64,000 nucleotides of DNA from Curtobacterium sp. VKM Ac-1376 (GCF_015351025.1 NZ_JADKRV010000011.1:58830-122829), one strand, 5' to 3'. Positions 8,239 to 16,851 are shown, counted from the first letter of the stretch. Notes: generated from the letters alone by a model not told the origin. A program made the numbers and translations.

Positions 8239-9036
8239 TCAGGCACTGAAGCCACCGTCGACGTCGAGGTTCGCGCCGTTGAGGTAGGCGGACTCGTCGC
8301 TGGCGACGTAGGAGACGAAGGAAGCGATCTCCTCGACAGCGCCGAATCGACCGATCGGGATGAGGTCGCGCAGGGTCTGGCCCACAGGGCCGTCTTCGGG
8401 GTTGCCGTCTGTGTGGACGGGACCGGGCTGGACGTTGTTGATGGTGATGCCGCGCGGACCGAGCTCGCGGCTCAGGCCCTGGACGAGGCTTGCGACGGCG
8501 CCTTTGGTCATTGCGTAGACGGAAGAGCCTTGGCCGGGCACGAAGTGGGCGAGGACGCTGCCGATCGTGATGATTCGGCCGCCAGCAGCCATGTGCGGGG
8601 TGCTGAACCGGATGAGGTCGAGCGTTCCACGGATGTTGACGTCGACCATTTGATCGATCTCGTCGTCGGTGAGGGCATCGACCAGCTTGGTGGTGCCACC
8701 GCCGGCGTTGCTGACCACGATGTCGAGGCGCCCATGGCGCTCGAGGACGGTCTCGACGGTGCGCCGGACCTGGTCTCGGCTGCTGCTGTCCGCGGCGATG
8801 GCGCTTGCGCTGCCGCCCGCGGTTTCGATCTCGGAGACGAGCGCGTCGGCGTTCGTCGCGGCGGAGGCGTAGGTGAAGACGACGTGGGCGCCTTCTTCAG
8901 CGAGACGACGGACGATGCCGGCGCCGATTCCGCGGGCGCCGCCGGTGACCAGCGCCACCTTGCCGGCGTGGCGGCGCGGCGCGGTGGGCGCTGCGTTGGG
9001 GTGGTTGTTTGGAGTGGTGGTCGGGTCGGCCTGCAT
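8239..9036 (-). CDS. SDR family NAD(P)-dependent oxidoreductase
   Basis: A classical short-chain dehydrogenase of 265 residues. It shows the cofactor loop TGGARGIGAGIVRRL, the NAG motif (VVSNAGGG), the catalytic Ser in ITIGSVLAH, the YxxxK pair (YAMTKGAV) and a C-terminal DVDGGFSA. The first 20 residues are a loose polar extension before the fold. I chose the ATG at 9036, with GGGAG 7 bases upstream, over the longer frame that overlaps the MazG-like gene. It belongs to the TetR-headed operon; substrate unknown. Confidence 0.88.
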   Translation of the reverse strand: MQADPTTTPNNHPNAAPTAPRRHAGKVALVTGGARGIGAGIVRRLAEEGAHVVFTYASAATNADALVSEIETAGGSASAIAADSSSRDQVRRTVETVLERHGRLDIVVSNAGGGTTKLVDALTDDEIDQMVDVNIRGTLDLIRFSTPHMAAGGRIITIGSVLAHFVPGQGSSVYAMTKGAVASLVQGLSRELGPRGITINNVQPGPVHTDGNPEDGPVGQTLRDLIPIGRFGAVEEIASFVSYVASDESAYLNGANLDVDGGFSA

Positions 9037-9056
9037 GCTGATGCTCCCGTGGGTCG

Positions 9057-9419
9057 TTAGTTGGAAGAGGTCGGGGCGGTTCGGGCGACCGTGGTCTCCA
9101 GTCCGCTGCGGATTTTCGCCATCGTGTCGGCGTACGCCTGGTCGAGGTCGATGTCGAGCCTGTCGGCGAGCACGAAGGCCCACCACACGGACTCAGCGAG
9201 CTTGTGCTCCAGCTCGGCGCGGGGGTTTCCGTCGATGTCCCAGGTGCCGTCGTCGGCGAGGATGAGCCGGCCGATGTACCCGACGTCGTTGGAGAACCCG
9301 AGCATGAGTTCGTGCAGTGACCAGGTCTTGCCGTTGAAGCGCTCCTCGAGGACCTCGTAGAGCTTCCGGACGTCACGTGCGGTGTCGCGTGCAGCGACGA
9401 GTGACGGGCTTTCGGTCAT
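9057..9419 (-). CDS. MazG-like nucleotide pyrophosphohydrolase family protein
   Basis: A 120-residue all-alpha protein with the metal-binding pattern of MazG/MazG-like domains: ELEHKLAESVWWAFVLADRLDIDL, where the spaced acidic residues (E..E..ES, later D) fit the ExxE...D motif. Family members hydrolyse nucleoside triphosphates or related pyrophosphates. The ATG overlaps the TGA of the TetR gene as ATGA, so translation is coupled to the regulator. Its presence in a reductase/exporter operon is unusual; it may be a housecleaning enzyme for damaged nucleotides. Confidence 0.7.
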   Translation of the reverse strand: MTESPSLVAARDTARDVRKLYEVLEERFNGKTWSLHELMLGFSNDVGYIGRLILADDGTWDIDGNPRAELEHKLAESVWWAFVLADRLDIDLDQAYADTMAKIRSGLETTVARTAPTSSN

Positions 9420-10057
9420 GATGATGCCTTTCGTGCTGGTGCGGCCTGGGCCGCTACGGAACGGTGAGCACCGGGGGTGCGTGGAAAGCCAGCGAGGGCG
9501 CGGCGCACGAGGGTGAGCAATGTCTGCTGTGTGGCGCCATCCGCGGCGCGGATGGCGAAACCGGTGGTGAGCGTGATGAGGTAGCTGGCAAGTTCGTCTG
9601 GGCTCTCATCCGCCCCGAGGTCACCGTCGGTGACGGCTTGGCGGAACCGGTCGGCCAAGCGCTGCTCGATGACGGTGCGGTTCTGGCGAAGGAGTTCGAA
9701 GGCATCCCCTTCGTCGGTCACCATGGCCTGGACGGACAAGCACCCGGGCGGGGTCAGTGAGTCCGTTACTGCGAGCGCGTTTCCGGTGAGGAGCGCTTCG
9801 GCAACTGCGGAGGCCGTTGGCTGCGCGAGCGCGTCCTCGACGTACCCCATGTTTCGGTCGACGTACCTCGCAAGGGCCCGTTGGAAGAGCTGACCCTTGT
9901 CACCGAACGCCTTGTAGAGGCTCGGTCGGCCGATGCCCATCGCCTCGGTGAGTTCGGTCAGGCCCGCACCTTCATACCCGTGTCGCCAGAACACGTCGAC
10001 TGCTGCATCGAGGGCGGTGTCAACGTCGAATGATCGTGGTCGTCCAGGAGACGCCAT
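9416..10057 (-). CDS. TetR family transcriptional regulator
   Basis: 213 residues. The N-terminal helix-turn-helix (residues about 10-55) is clear: ALDAAVDVFWRHGYEGAGLTELTEAMGIGRPSLYKAFGDK split across the usual three helices. The C-terminal ligand domain contains PPGCLSVQAMVTDEG, typical of TetR proteins with a conserved cysteine. It heads the minus-strand operon that includes an exporter and several reductases, and it faces a divergent aldo/keto reductase gene. A palindrome just upstream (10076-10089) is a good autoregulatory operator. A strong GGAGG site precedes the ATG. Confidence 0.9.
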   Translation of the reverse strand: MASPGRPRSFDVDTALDAAVDVFWRHGYEGAGLTELTEAMGIGRPSLYKAFGDKGQLFQRALARYVDRNMGYVEDALAQPTASAVAEALLTGNALAVTDSLTPPGCLSVQAMVTDEGDAFELLRQNRTVIEQRLADRFRQAVTDGDLGADESPDELASYLITLTTGFAIRAADGATQQTLLTLVRRALAGFPRTPGAHRSVAAQAAPARKASS

Positions 10058-10075
10058 GTCCCCACCTCCATTTCG

Positions 10076-10089
10076 CTACTGATCGGTAG
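10076..10089. promoter_or_regulatory. Candidate TetR operator between tetR-like and aldo/keto reductase genes
   Basis: The 14 bases CTACTGATCGGTAG form a palindrome around GATC with one symmetric mismatch (T/G). It lies 18 bases upstream of the TetR start codon. On the minus strand a possible promoter (TTGCGC, about 16 bases, then ATTGTC) runs into it, so a bound repressor would cover the transcription start. Inferred by position and symmetry. Confidence 0.5.
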
Positions 10090-10248
10090 ACAATCATGGA
10101 TCGGCGGGGTGCGCAACCTGTTTGGGGGCAGTGGGAGCCTGGGAGTGCCACTCCCAGGCAGGGCCGACCTGCTCGTAACTCGCCGTCCGGGGGAGCATCG
10201 ATCCCAGGACGGAGATGCCGTCACACAGACTGGAAAGAGCAGATCAGG

Positions 10249-11307
10249 ATGCCTCTCGATCACTACCGCACACTTGGCCGAAGCGCCCTCCGGGTCAGCC
10301 CCCTCGCGCTGGGCGCGATGAACTTCGATGACGGCAGCTGGGGTACAGCGCCGGAAGACGCGTTCCGCATCCTGGACCGGTACTTCGACCTCGGCGGGAA
10401 CTTCGTCGACACGGCGAACGCGTACAACGGGGGCCAGTCCGAGGAGGTCCTCGGACAGTACTTCTCTGCTCGCCCCGAGCGGCGTCAGCGTGCGGTCCTC
10501 GCGACGAAGTTCGGTGGCAGCATGCGCCCTGACGACCCGAACGCGGGCGGTGCGAGCCGGAAGGCCATCCGGGAGGAGATCGATGCATCACTGCGACGGC
10601 TGCGCACGGACTACGTGGACATGTACTGGATGCACCAGTGGGACCGGCACACCCCGATGGAGGAGACCCTCTCCACGCTCGATGACCTCGTGCGCTCCGG
10701 GAAGGTGCGCGCCATCGGCGTCTCCAACACCCCGGCATGGTGGGTCTCCCGCGCAGTGACGCTCGCCGAGTGGCGCGACCGCACGCCGATCGCTGCCATG
10801 CAGGATGAGTACTCGCTGCTGGCGCGCACCCCGGAGGGTGAGCAGTTCGGCGTCGCCCGCGCGCTCGGGCTCGGAATCGTTCCCTGGAGCCCCTTGGCAA
10901 GCGGTGCGCTCTCGGGCAAGTACACGCGTGCAACCCCGACCGCAGGTGACACCCGCCGAGGCGCATACGTTGCCCCGCACGTCGGAGATGAGCTCTTCAG
11001 CCTCATCGACATCCTGCAGCGCATCGCGGACGAGGTCGGCGGTACTGTCGCCGGCGTCGCCCTCGCCTGGGTGCGGCAGCAGGAGCAGGTCACCTCCACG
11101 CTCATCGGAGCCCGGACAGTGGAGCAGCTCGAAGCGAATCTTTCGTCGATCGACATCGAGCTCACCCCGGATCAGCTCACCGAGCTGTCCGGCACCACAG
11201 CCCCGGAGCTCGATTACCCAATGACGGTGATGGACACCATCGCGCTGCCGTTCCAGTACGGGCCGACCACTATCAACGGCGTCACAGGGCGGGCATTCCA
11301 GCGCTGA
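10249..11307 (+). CDS. Aldo/keto reductase
   Basis: A 352-residue NADPH-dependent reductase with the TIM-barrel AKR pattern. The catalytic Asp and Tyr are in FVDTANAYNGGQSEE, the Lys in ATKFGG and the His in YWMHQWDRH. It has GKVRAIGVSNTPAWW and the late cofactor segment STLIGARTVEQLEANLSSID. It resembles the YajO/YakC-like aldo/keto reductases. It starts at the ATG at 10249 (GGAAAGAG upstream) and is transcribed away from the TetR gene, so it is probably controlled by the same operator. A GC-rich hairpin follows. Confidence 0.9.
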   Translation: MPLDHYRTLGRSALRVSPLALGAMNFDDGSWGTAPEDAFRILDRYFDLGGNFVDTANAYNGGQSEEVLGQYFSARPERRQRAVLATKFGGSMRPDDPNAGGASRKAIREEIDASLRRLRTDYVDMYWMHQWDRHTPMEETLSTLDDLVRSGKVRAIGVSNTPAWWVSRAVTLAEWRDRTPIAAMQDEYSLLARTPEGEQFGVARALGLGIVPWSPLASGALSGKYTRATPTAGDTRRGAYVAPHVGDELFSLIDILQRIADEVGGTVAGVALAWVRQQEQVTSTLIGARTVEQLEANLSSIDIELTPDQLTELSGTTAPELDYPMTVMDTIALPFQYGPTTINGVTGRAFQR

Positions 11308-11313
11308 CCGTCA

Positions 11314-11343
11314 GAGCGGGCCGGCACCACCGCAGGCCCGCTC
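11314..11343 (+). terminator. GC-rich hairpin after aldo/keto reductase
   Basis: GAGCGGGCC pairs perfectly with GGCCCGCTC around a 12-base loop, starting 7 bases after the stop codon. There is no T-run, as is common for high-GC terminators. Confidence 0.6.
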
Positions 11344-11365
11344 CACGCACCGGTGCCGGAGACGG

Positions 11366-11408
<43 letters not shown>

Positions 11409-11549
11409 CGTGATGGCTCAAATCAGCGCGGAAGCCCTCCCACAACCTCACGCAACCGGAAGGACCGACCGATGTCAGTTCTCACGCACTTGACGGTGCC
11501 GAATCGGCAGGCCTCGCCAGCGGGCGCCGCCCCAATTACGCTGAGCCCT

Positions 11550-12377
11550 ATGAGCGTGCAGGACAACCAGCTCGGCGACTTCCTCCGCGCCAGCCGATCC
11601 CGTCTGATGCCCCGCGATGCCGGACTCGCCGGAGGAGTTGGCGGGCGCAGAGTTCGTGGTCTCCGGCGTGAGGAAGTAGCCGTGCTGGCGGGAGTCAGCG
11701 CCGACTACTACGCCCGCCTCGAGCAGGGTCGAGAACGGAACCCCTCACCGCAGGTCATCGACGCGATCGGTCGCGCCGTCCGCCTGTCCGCCGACGGCCG
11801 GGAACACCTCTTCCGGCTCGCTGGCTTGAATCCGCGACTGGGACCGGACACTCCACGAGACCTCGTTCACCCGTCGCTGCTCGAGCTGCTCGACGCGTTC
11901 CCCTCGTCGGCGGCCTACGTGCTCGGTCCGGCGTTCGATGTCCTGGCGACAAACCCGATTGCGGCGGCACTGCTCGCGCCCTTCGGCGACGAGCGGAACA
12001 TGCCTCGGATCCTGTTCACGCACCCAGAGGCAAAGACGGTGTTCGCGGAGTGGGACCCGCTGGTCCGTGCCACCGTGCAGGCACTCCGGCTGAACGCTGG
12101 TCGCTTCCCCGCAGACACCACCATCCAGGCCCTGGTCGCAGAGCTCACAGAATGTTCGGCGCAGTTCACCGAGATCTGGGACGACAACGACGTCAGCGGT
12201 CTCGCCCGTACGATCAAGGTGTTCGTCCACCCCGACGCAGGACGGATTGAACTGACCTACCAGACCTTCGATGTGCACGATGCACCCGGTCAGCAGCTCC
12301 TCGTCGGGACTCCGCGCGTCGGCTCCCGCAGCGAAGAAGCGCTGGTCTACCTTTCGTCGCTGACCCCGGCGCGATAG
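11550..12377 (+). CDS. Helix-turn-helix regulator with MmyB-like ligand domain
   Basis: 275 residues. The XRE-type helix-turn-helix is at the N-terminus (LGDFLRASRSRL, then RGLRREEVAVLAGVSADYYARLEQGR). An MmyB-like domain follows (YVLGPAFDVLATNPIAAALL and later FVHPDAGRIELTYQTFDV), a PAS-like fold thought to bind fatty-acid-like ligands. The start is uncertain: the ATG at 11550 matches the usual family N-terminus and has a TTACGCT box about 7 bases upstream that suits a leaderless transcript, whereas an ATG at 11472 has a better ribosome site (GGAAGGA) and would add 26 residues. Confidence 0.88.
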   Translation: MSVQDNQLGDFLRASRSRLMPRDAGLAGGVGGRRVRGLRREEVAVLAGVSADYYARLEQGRERNPSPQVIDAIGRAVRLSADGREHLFRLAGLNPRLGPDTPRDLVHPSLLELLDAFPSSAAYVLGPAFDVLATNPIAAALLAPFGDERNMPRILFTHPEAKTVFAEWDPLVRATVQALRLNAGRFPADTTIQALVAELTECSAQFTEIWDDNDVSGLARTIKVFVHPDAGRIELTYQTFDVHDAPGQQLLVGTPRVGSRSEEALVYLSSLTPAR

Positions 12378-12459
12378 CGCAGGGCGTTCGTCCAGCCCCC
12401 GGCTGTTCGCGCGGTGCCCACGCTCACAGGAAGTTCCGAAGTGCACGGAGAGCGTGCGG

Positions 12460-12924
12460 CTAGACCGTTGCTCGTTCTTGGGTTGTGTCGACGATCACTA
12501 CTGCCCCCTCGTCGACTGCGCGGCCATCGACGTCGACGAACCCCACGTGAACCAGCCCTGCCGGATCCTGCTTCTGCCGGCTGACACTTGGACCGTCCGG
12601 GTGGGGCAGGTACTCGTCCCCCCACTGCTGCAGTGCCGCAATCACGACGTGCAGGCCTCGTCCGGCGCTGGTCAAGAAGTACTCCTGCCGCGGCCGTTGG
12701 CCCGGCTCTTGGTACGACTCGCGGCGGAGGATGCCTGCGTCGACGAGGGTTGTCAGACGCTCGCTCAGCACGTCGGCTGTGAGGCCGAGGTGTTCCCGGA
12801 AGACCTCAAACCGGCTCGTGCCGGAGATTGCTTCTCGGACGATCAGGAGCGTCCACCGCTCGCCCAGCACTGACAAGCTCCGCGCGACGGAGCAGGTGCT
12901 GTCCTGCAGTTTCGCGATGGGCAT
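12460..12924 (-). CDS. HxlR family transcriptional regulator
   Basis: 154 residues. The winged helix of the HxlR type is unmistakable: CSVARSLSVLGERWTLLIVREA, then SGTSRFEVFREHLGLTADVLSERLTTLVDAGILRRESYQ, and a wing with RQEYFLTSAGRGL. An early cysteine (CSVA) sits at the position used for redox or aldehyde sensing in this family. It lies downstream of the enoyl-CoA hydratase-like gene on the same strand and may form a two-gene operon with it. Confidence 0.9.
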   Translation of the reverse strand: MPIAKLQDSTCSVARSLSVLGERWTLLIVREAISGTSRFEVFREHLGLTADVLSERLTTLVDAGILRRESYQEPGQRPRQEYFLTSAGRGLHVVIAALQQWGDEYLPHPDGPSVSRQKQDPAGLVHVGFVDVDGRAVDEGAVVIVDTTQERATV

Positions 12925-12991
12925 CGCTCATCCCTCTTTCGTCGTGGTGAGATCGCGCCGGGCGGACCCTCCAGCAGCGTACTTGCACCCG

Positions 12992-13840
12992 TCAGCCGTC
13001 CTGCGTCAGGGCGGCGATGTCTCGGCCGAGGTTGAACTCCAACGGCTCGCGCTTCTGCATGCCGTTCGCGAGGAGCCGCTCGACCCGCTCGCCGACCTTC
13101 GGCTGGGACACGGCGGCCCAGTACGCATCGGAGTGCAGGGGGAACTCTTCGTCGGGCAGGCGTGTGTACTTGTTGATGAGGTCCTTGACCTCGACGATCG
13201 CCTGGTGGTCCCACCCAGCGACGCGGCGGGCGAAGTCGGTCACGAACTGATCGAACTCGGCCTCGGGGAGCGCCCGGTTGACGTAGCCGTAGCGTTCGGC
13301 GAGTGCGCCGTCGAAGTCGTCTCCGCCGAGCAGGATTTCCATCGTCCGGCCACGGCCCACCAACGACGGCAACCGACCGCTGGCGCCTCCACCGGTGACG
13401 GCGGAAAGGGCGATCTCGACCTGCCCGAGCCGCGTCTTCTCGAGACTGGCGAACCGCATGTCCATCGCCAGCACCAGCTCGCTCCCTGCACCGCGAGTGA
13501 TGCCCTTGATCGCAGCGATGGTGACGGCGTTCAACTTGCTCATCCGGACGGTGATGTCGACCCATGCGGTGTAGCCGGTCGGGCTCGGCAGCGCCTCCGC
13601 GGCGGCGTTGTCCACCTCCACGTCGTAGTGCGCGATGAAGAACTCCGGGTCGGCACTGTCGAACAGCACCACGTTGACGGTGTCGTTCGATTCCAGCTCT
13701 GTCAGGAGCTCCTTCAGGTCACGCATCATCTCGAGCCCGATGACGTTGATCGGCGGGTTGTTGAACGTCACCCGCCAGAAGGTCGGCGATTCGACGGTGA
13801 GCGTCAGGTGCTCCGGGTTGTAGGTGTCAAGGAAGGACAT
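12992..13840 (-). CDS. Enoyl-CoA hydratase/isomerase family protein
   Basis: A 282-residue crotonase-fold protein. It shows the N-terminal beta strands (LTLTVESPTFWRVTFNNPPINVIGLEMM), the oxyanion-hole region FFIAHYDVEV and ITRGAGSELVLAMDMRFAS, and the active-site helix with LGQVEIALSAVTGGGASGRL. A GAGSE loop replaces the common GGG/GGA, which suggests a reaction outside standard beta-oxidation. The C-terminus is about 20 residues longer than in FadB-type hydratases. HxlR lies just downstream. The substrate is probably a CoA ester, but this is not certain. Confidence 0.82.
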   Translation of the reverse strand: MSFLDTYNPEHLTLTVESPTFWRVTFNNPPINVIGLEMMRDLKELLTELESNDTVNVVLFDSADPEFFIAHYDVEVDNAAAEALPSPTGYTAWVDITVRMSKLNAVTIAAIKGITRGAGSELVLAMDMRFASLEKTRLGQVEIALSAVTGGGASGRLPSLVGRGRTMEILLGGDDFDGALAERYGYVNRALPEAEFDQFVTDFARRVAGWDHQAIVEVKDLINKYTRLPDEEFPLHSDAYWAAVSQPKVGERVERLLANGMQKREPLEFNLGRDIAALTQDG

Positions 13841-14005
13841 GTGAGCACCATAGCAACCTCAGTTGGAAAATCCTATTCAGGCGTCCAGGCTGGCGTGGAT
13901 GTGCCACTCCTAGGCGGCGGCGCCCTTCGGTGCCGGCGACGAACGTCCGACACTGGGAGTCAGCGGCCGCGGAACGGCTGCCGACCACATGACGTAAGGA
14001 ACCCC

Positions 14006-15118
14006 GTGCCATTCGCCGACGAACTCATCAACGGCTGGACCGCCGAGAGCCTCACCCGTGCGATCCGGACGGCGGCCCCCGACGCGCCCTTGACCGCGCT
14101 TCGTGCCGCAGGGACGCGACTTGAGGGGCTGGCACTTCGTGAGCGGGCCGATGTCCTTCGCGACGCGCTGCTCGAGGACCTCCCGGGTGACTACGCGCAG
14201 TTCGCGCGCGTCCTTCGCTCGGCTCGGGACACCGCGCCGTCCTTCTCCGGATGGCTCATCTGGCCGGTCACCAGCGCCGCAGCGACGAAAGCCGTGACCG
14301 ACGGCAGCGACACAGCCTTCGATGACGCGATGTCACTGATGGCGGAGCTGACCGGACGGCTCACCGCCGAGTTCGCGATCCGCACCCTCCTCCGACACAA
14401 CCTCGACCGGGCACTCGACATCGTGACCGGGTGGACGCAGTCGGATGATGTTGACATCCGACGGCTCGCCTCGGAGGGCACCCGCTCCTACCTGCCTTGG
14501 TCCGTGCGCGTCCCCGAGCTCATTGCTCGTCCCGGCGTGACGGTCTCCGTCTTGGACGCGCTGTACCAGGACCCCAGCGAGTACGTGCGTCGATCGGTTG
14601 CGAACCACCTCAACGACCTCAGCCGCGACCACGCGTCTCTTGTCGTCGACACGGCGAGACGGTGGTCTGAGAGGCCCGACGCCAACACGGCCTCCGTCAT
14701 CCGTCACGGCCTACGAACACTCGTCAAACGAGGTGACGCCGGAGCGCTGTCCGTCCTCGGCTTCTCCGCCGACAACGCCTCGATCGAGGTTGACGGACCA
14801 CGCCTCGACCGTACCCGTGTTCCCGCTGGCGAGGCAGTCGAGCTACACGCCACCATCCGCAACGTCGGGGACGCCGACGCTCGGCTCGCCATCGACTACA
14901 TCGTCCATCATCGACGCGCCAACGGCGGGCAGACCACCAAGACCTTCAAGCTCACCACCGCGACCCTGAAGCCAGGACAAAGCGTCGAAGTCCGCCGATC
15001 GCACTCCTTCCGCCCCATCACCACCCGCCGCTACTACCCCGGCGAGCACGCCATCGCCCTCCAGATCAACGGCGTCGCGACCTCGCCGGCGACGTTCGAG
15101 CTCCTCCCGCCGACCTAG
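14006..15118 (+). CDS. AlkC/AlkD-like DNA alkylation repair protein with C-terminal Ig-like domain
   Basis: 370 residues starting at a GTG with AAGGA 5 bases upstream. Residues 1-250 form HEAT-like helical repeats with family segments SGWLIWPVTSAAATKAV, RRLASEGTRSYLPWS and DPSEYVRRSVANHLNDLSRDH. Residues about 265-365 form a beta-rich Ig-like domain (VELHATIRNVGDADARLAIDY, TKTFKLTTATLKPGQSVEV, ALQINGV). In AlkC DNA glycosylases such a domain grips the DNA backbone. The enzyme would excise positively charged alkylated bases such as 3-methyladenine. It is divergent from the enoyl-CoA hydratase-like gene. Confidence 0.85.
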   Translation: MPFADELINGWTAESLTRAIRTAAPDAPLTALRAAGTRLEGLALRERADVLRDALLEDLPGDYAQFARVLRSARDTAPSFSGWLIWPVTSAAATKAVTDGSDTAFDDAMSLMAELTGRLTAEFAIRTLLRHNLDRALDIVTGWTQSDDVDIRRLASEGTRSYLPWSVRVPELIARPGVTVSVLDALYQDPSEYVRRSVANHLNDLSRDHASLVVDTARRWSERPDANTASVIRHGLRTLVKRGDAGALSVLGFSADNASIEVDGPRLDRTRVPAGEAVELHATIRNVGDADARLAIDYIVHHRRANGGQTTKTFKLTTATLKPGQSVEVRRSHSFRPITTRRYYPGEHAIALQINGVATSPATFELLPPT

Positions 15119-15191
15119 CCCGGGCGACGGCAATTCGCGACACTTCCGCCGTCAGCCTCGCAGCGTTGAGGAGGCGGCACACGGTTGCGGT

Positions 15192-15815
15192 GTGACGATC
15201 GGTCAAGCAGTCCTCGGCCTCGCAGCAGTCGTTGCCGTCCTCACCGTCATCCCCGGTCTCGATACGACCCTGGTGCTCCGCGCAGTGCTCGTCCGCGGTC
15301 GAAGGTTGGCCTTCGCGACAGCATTCGGCGTCGGCGCAGGGGCGCTGGTCTGGGGTGCAGCGGCAGCGGTCGGTGCGGCCGCGCTGCTTGCCGCATCTGA
15401 ACTCGCTTACCGGGTTGTGACTCTTGCGGGCGCCGCGTACATGGTCCACCTCGGCGTGAGCATGATCGTGAAGAGCGCACGCCGGCACCAGATCTCGGTC
15501 GACCATGCGCCGACCACGCCCGCCTCCCCGTAGCGATCTTTCGCAACGGGGCTGTGGACGAATCTGCTGAACCCGAAGATCGGCGTGTTCTACATCGCAA
15601 CGATCCCCCAGTTCATCCCTGAGGGAGTGCCGAACCTTGCGATGGGACTTCTCCTTGCCACCGTGCTCGGCTTGGCCTGGTTCGCGTTGATCATCATCGC
15701 TGCAGGTGCCGCGCGTCGCTGGCTGACTCGACCACGCACCCTGCGCCTGGTCGATGCCGTCGCTGGAACAGTGCTCGTTGGATTCGGCGCGAAGCTCGCT
15801 CTGCAGCACCGCTGA
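15192..15815 (+). pseudogene. LysE/RhtB family exporter interrupted by an in-frame amber codon
   Basis: The frame from the GTG at 15192 to the stop at 15813-15815 is 207 codons, a normal length for LysE/RhtB amino acid exporters. It carries the signature VIPGLDTTLVLRAVLVRGRRLAFATAFGVGAGAL early, and FATGLWTNLLNPKIGVFYIATIPQF later, both conserved in the family. A TAG at 15531-15533 breaks it after 113 residues in the same frame, with no shift of register. The family often has Trp or a similar residue there, so one TGG-to-TAG change would explain it. Either the gene is freshly inactivated, the codon is read through, or it is a sequencing error. Confidence 0.85.
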
Positions 15816-15837
15816 ACGCCCCTTCGGGAACGCGGAA

Positions 15838-15871
15838 GAGCCCCGGCAGCAGGGGGGTGCTGCCGGGGCTC
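15838..15871. terminator. Strong hairpin between convergent genes
   Basis: A 14-bp perfect stem (GAGCCCCGGCAGCA with TGCTGCCGGGGCTC) and a six-G loop is followed on the plus strand by CGCTTTCT. It lies between the LysE-family gene and the convergent NTF2-like gene and can serve both. Confidence 0.85.
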
Positions 15872-15909
15872 GCTTTCTACCCGGGCGGGTGGTCAACCGC
15901 GGGACGTGT

Positions 15910-16296
15910 TCACGTCGTTTGGGCCGCGCTGTCGGACCTGGCGGTGATGATCAGGTCCGTGATGCGGCCGCTGGGGCCAAGGCGAAAGTCGAACAGGAAG
16001 GGTCCCGCTTCCGCGCGGAGGTCTTCGTGCCGGCCGCTCATGTCCACGATCACCTGCCACCGGTCGTTCTCGCGCAGCCAGTGTCGGATCGGCACATGGA
16101 TGTAGCCGGCGATGAACCAGGGGCTCTGCACGAACTCGCCGATGATCTCGTTGCGGAGTTCGACACCGTCGTGGGTGACGGTCGCGCCAGGGGCGAAGGT
16201 CTCGAGCACGCTTTGGACATCACCTGCGTTGGTGCGGTTGAGGGACCAGTCGACGGCCCACGGCAACGTCGAACGGGTTACAGCGGCGTCGGTCAT
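15910..16296 (-). CDS. NTF2-like (SnoaL-type) protein
   Basis: 128 residues with the NTF2-like pattern: WAVDWSLNRTNAGDVQSVLETFAPGATVTHDG, a middle helix with GEFVQSPWFIAGYIHVPIRHWL, and a C-terminal strand FLFDFRLGPSGRITDLIITARSD. Such proteins bind or isomerise small organic molecules. GGAG precedes the ATG. It is separated from the upstream SnoaL-like gene by a hairpin, so it may be only partly co-transcribed with it. Substrate cannot be told. Confidence 0.75.
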   Translation of the reverse strand: MTDAAVTRSTLPWAVDWSLNRTNAGDVQSVLETFAPGATVTHDGVELRNEIIGEFVQSPWFIAGYIHVPIRHWLRENDRWQVIVDMSGRHEDLRAEAGPFLFDFRLGPSGRITDLIITARSDSAAQTT

Positions 16297-16386
16297 GGCA
16301 GCTCCTTGTGCAGCACTTCGGTCGTCTTGAGGTTGGACAGCGCGGCGTCGTACTCATGTCGCGATGGTGAGAACCACAAGCGCGAG

Positions 16387-16429
16387 CCCACCCTTCCGCC
16401 GCGGTTTGATTCAGCGGCGGAAGAGTGGG
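16387..16429 (-). terminator. Long hairpin between two NTF2-like genes
   Basis: A 16-bp stem with one mismatch (CCCACCCTTCCGCCGC against GCGGCGGAAGAGTGGG) encloses an 11-base loop. It follows the end of the SnoaL-like gene at 16492 and could end the operon that begins near 19501. Confidence 0.65.
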
Positions 16430-16491
16430 TGTTGACGGCGGTGTGACGCAGCAGTCTCGAGGGTGAGAGCATCCCGGGGTGGCGTCAGGCG

Positions 16492-16851
16492 TCAGGTGAG
16501 GTCGGCCCGGACGCGCTGGAATTTCTGGTCCTCGTCGAGCGTGATGTCGAAGATCCCGCCGGTCTGGCCACCGGGGAAGTCCCCGGTGAAGTCGACCTCG
16601 ACGTGCAGGTAGCCCGCGTGCGGTTCGATGCTGACGAGCCGTGTTCGCGTGTTGTAGCCGATGAAGTACGACTCGAAGTAGTCGGCGATCTCCGACGGGC
16701 CGTTGTAGATGTGTCCGACGGACGGGTCGTCGAGGACTCCGTCGCTGCTGAAGAAGTCGAGGTAGGCAGCGGTGTCATGCGTGTTGGTGGCTGCGATCCA
16801 CTTGTTGATCGTGTCGCGCTCGAGGGTGAGGTCCTGCGTGGTACTGGGCAT
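16492..16851 (-). CDS. SnoaL-like polyketide cyclase-type protein
   Basis: 119 residues. The N-terminal helix (TINKWIAATNTHDTAAYLDFFSSDGVLDDPSVG) and IYNGPSEIADYFESYFIGYNTRTRL followed by a four-stranded sheet are typical of stress-related SnoaL-like proteins. The ATG at 16851 has AAGGAG 7 bases upstream; longer frames above it are arginine-rich and unlikely. It is separated by about 300 bases from the EthD gene upstream on the same strand, so it may have its own promoter. The acidic and histidine residues expected of SnoaL cyclases are not clear enough to predict chemistry. Confidence 0.78.
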   Translation of the reverse strand: MPSTTQDLTLERDTINKWIAATNTHDTAAYLDFFSSDGVLDDPSVGHIYNGPSEIADYFESYFIGYNTRTRLVSIEPHAGYLHVEVDFTGDFPGGQTGGIFDITLDEDQKFQRVRADLT

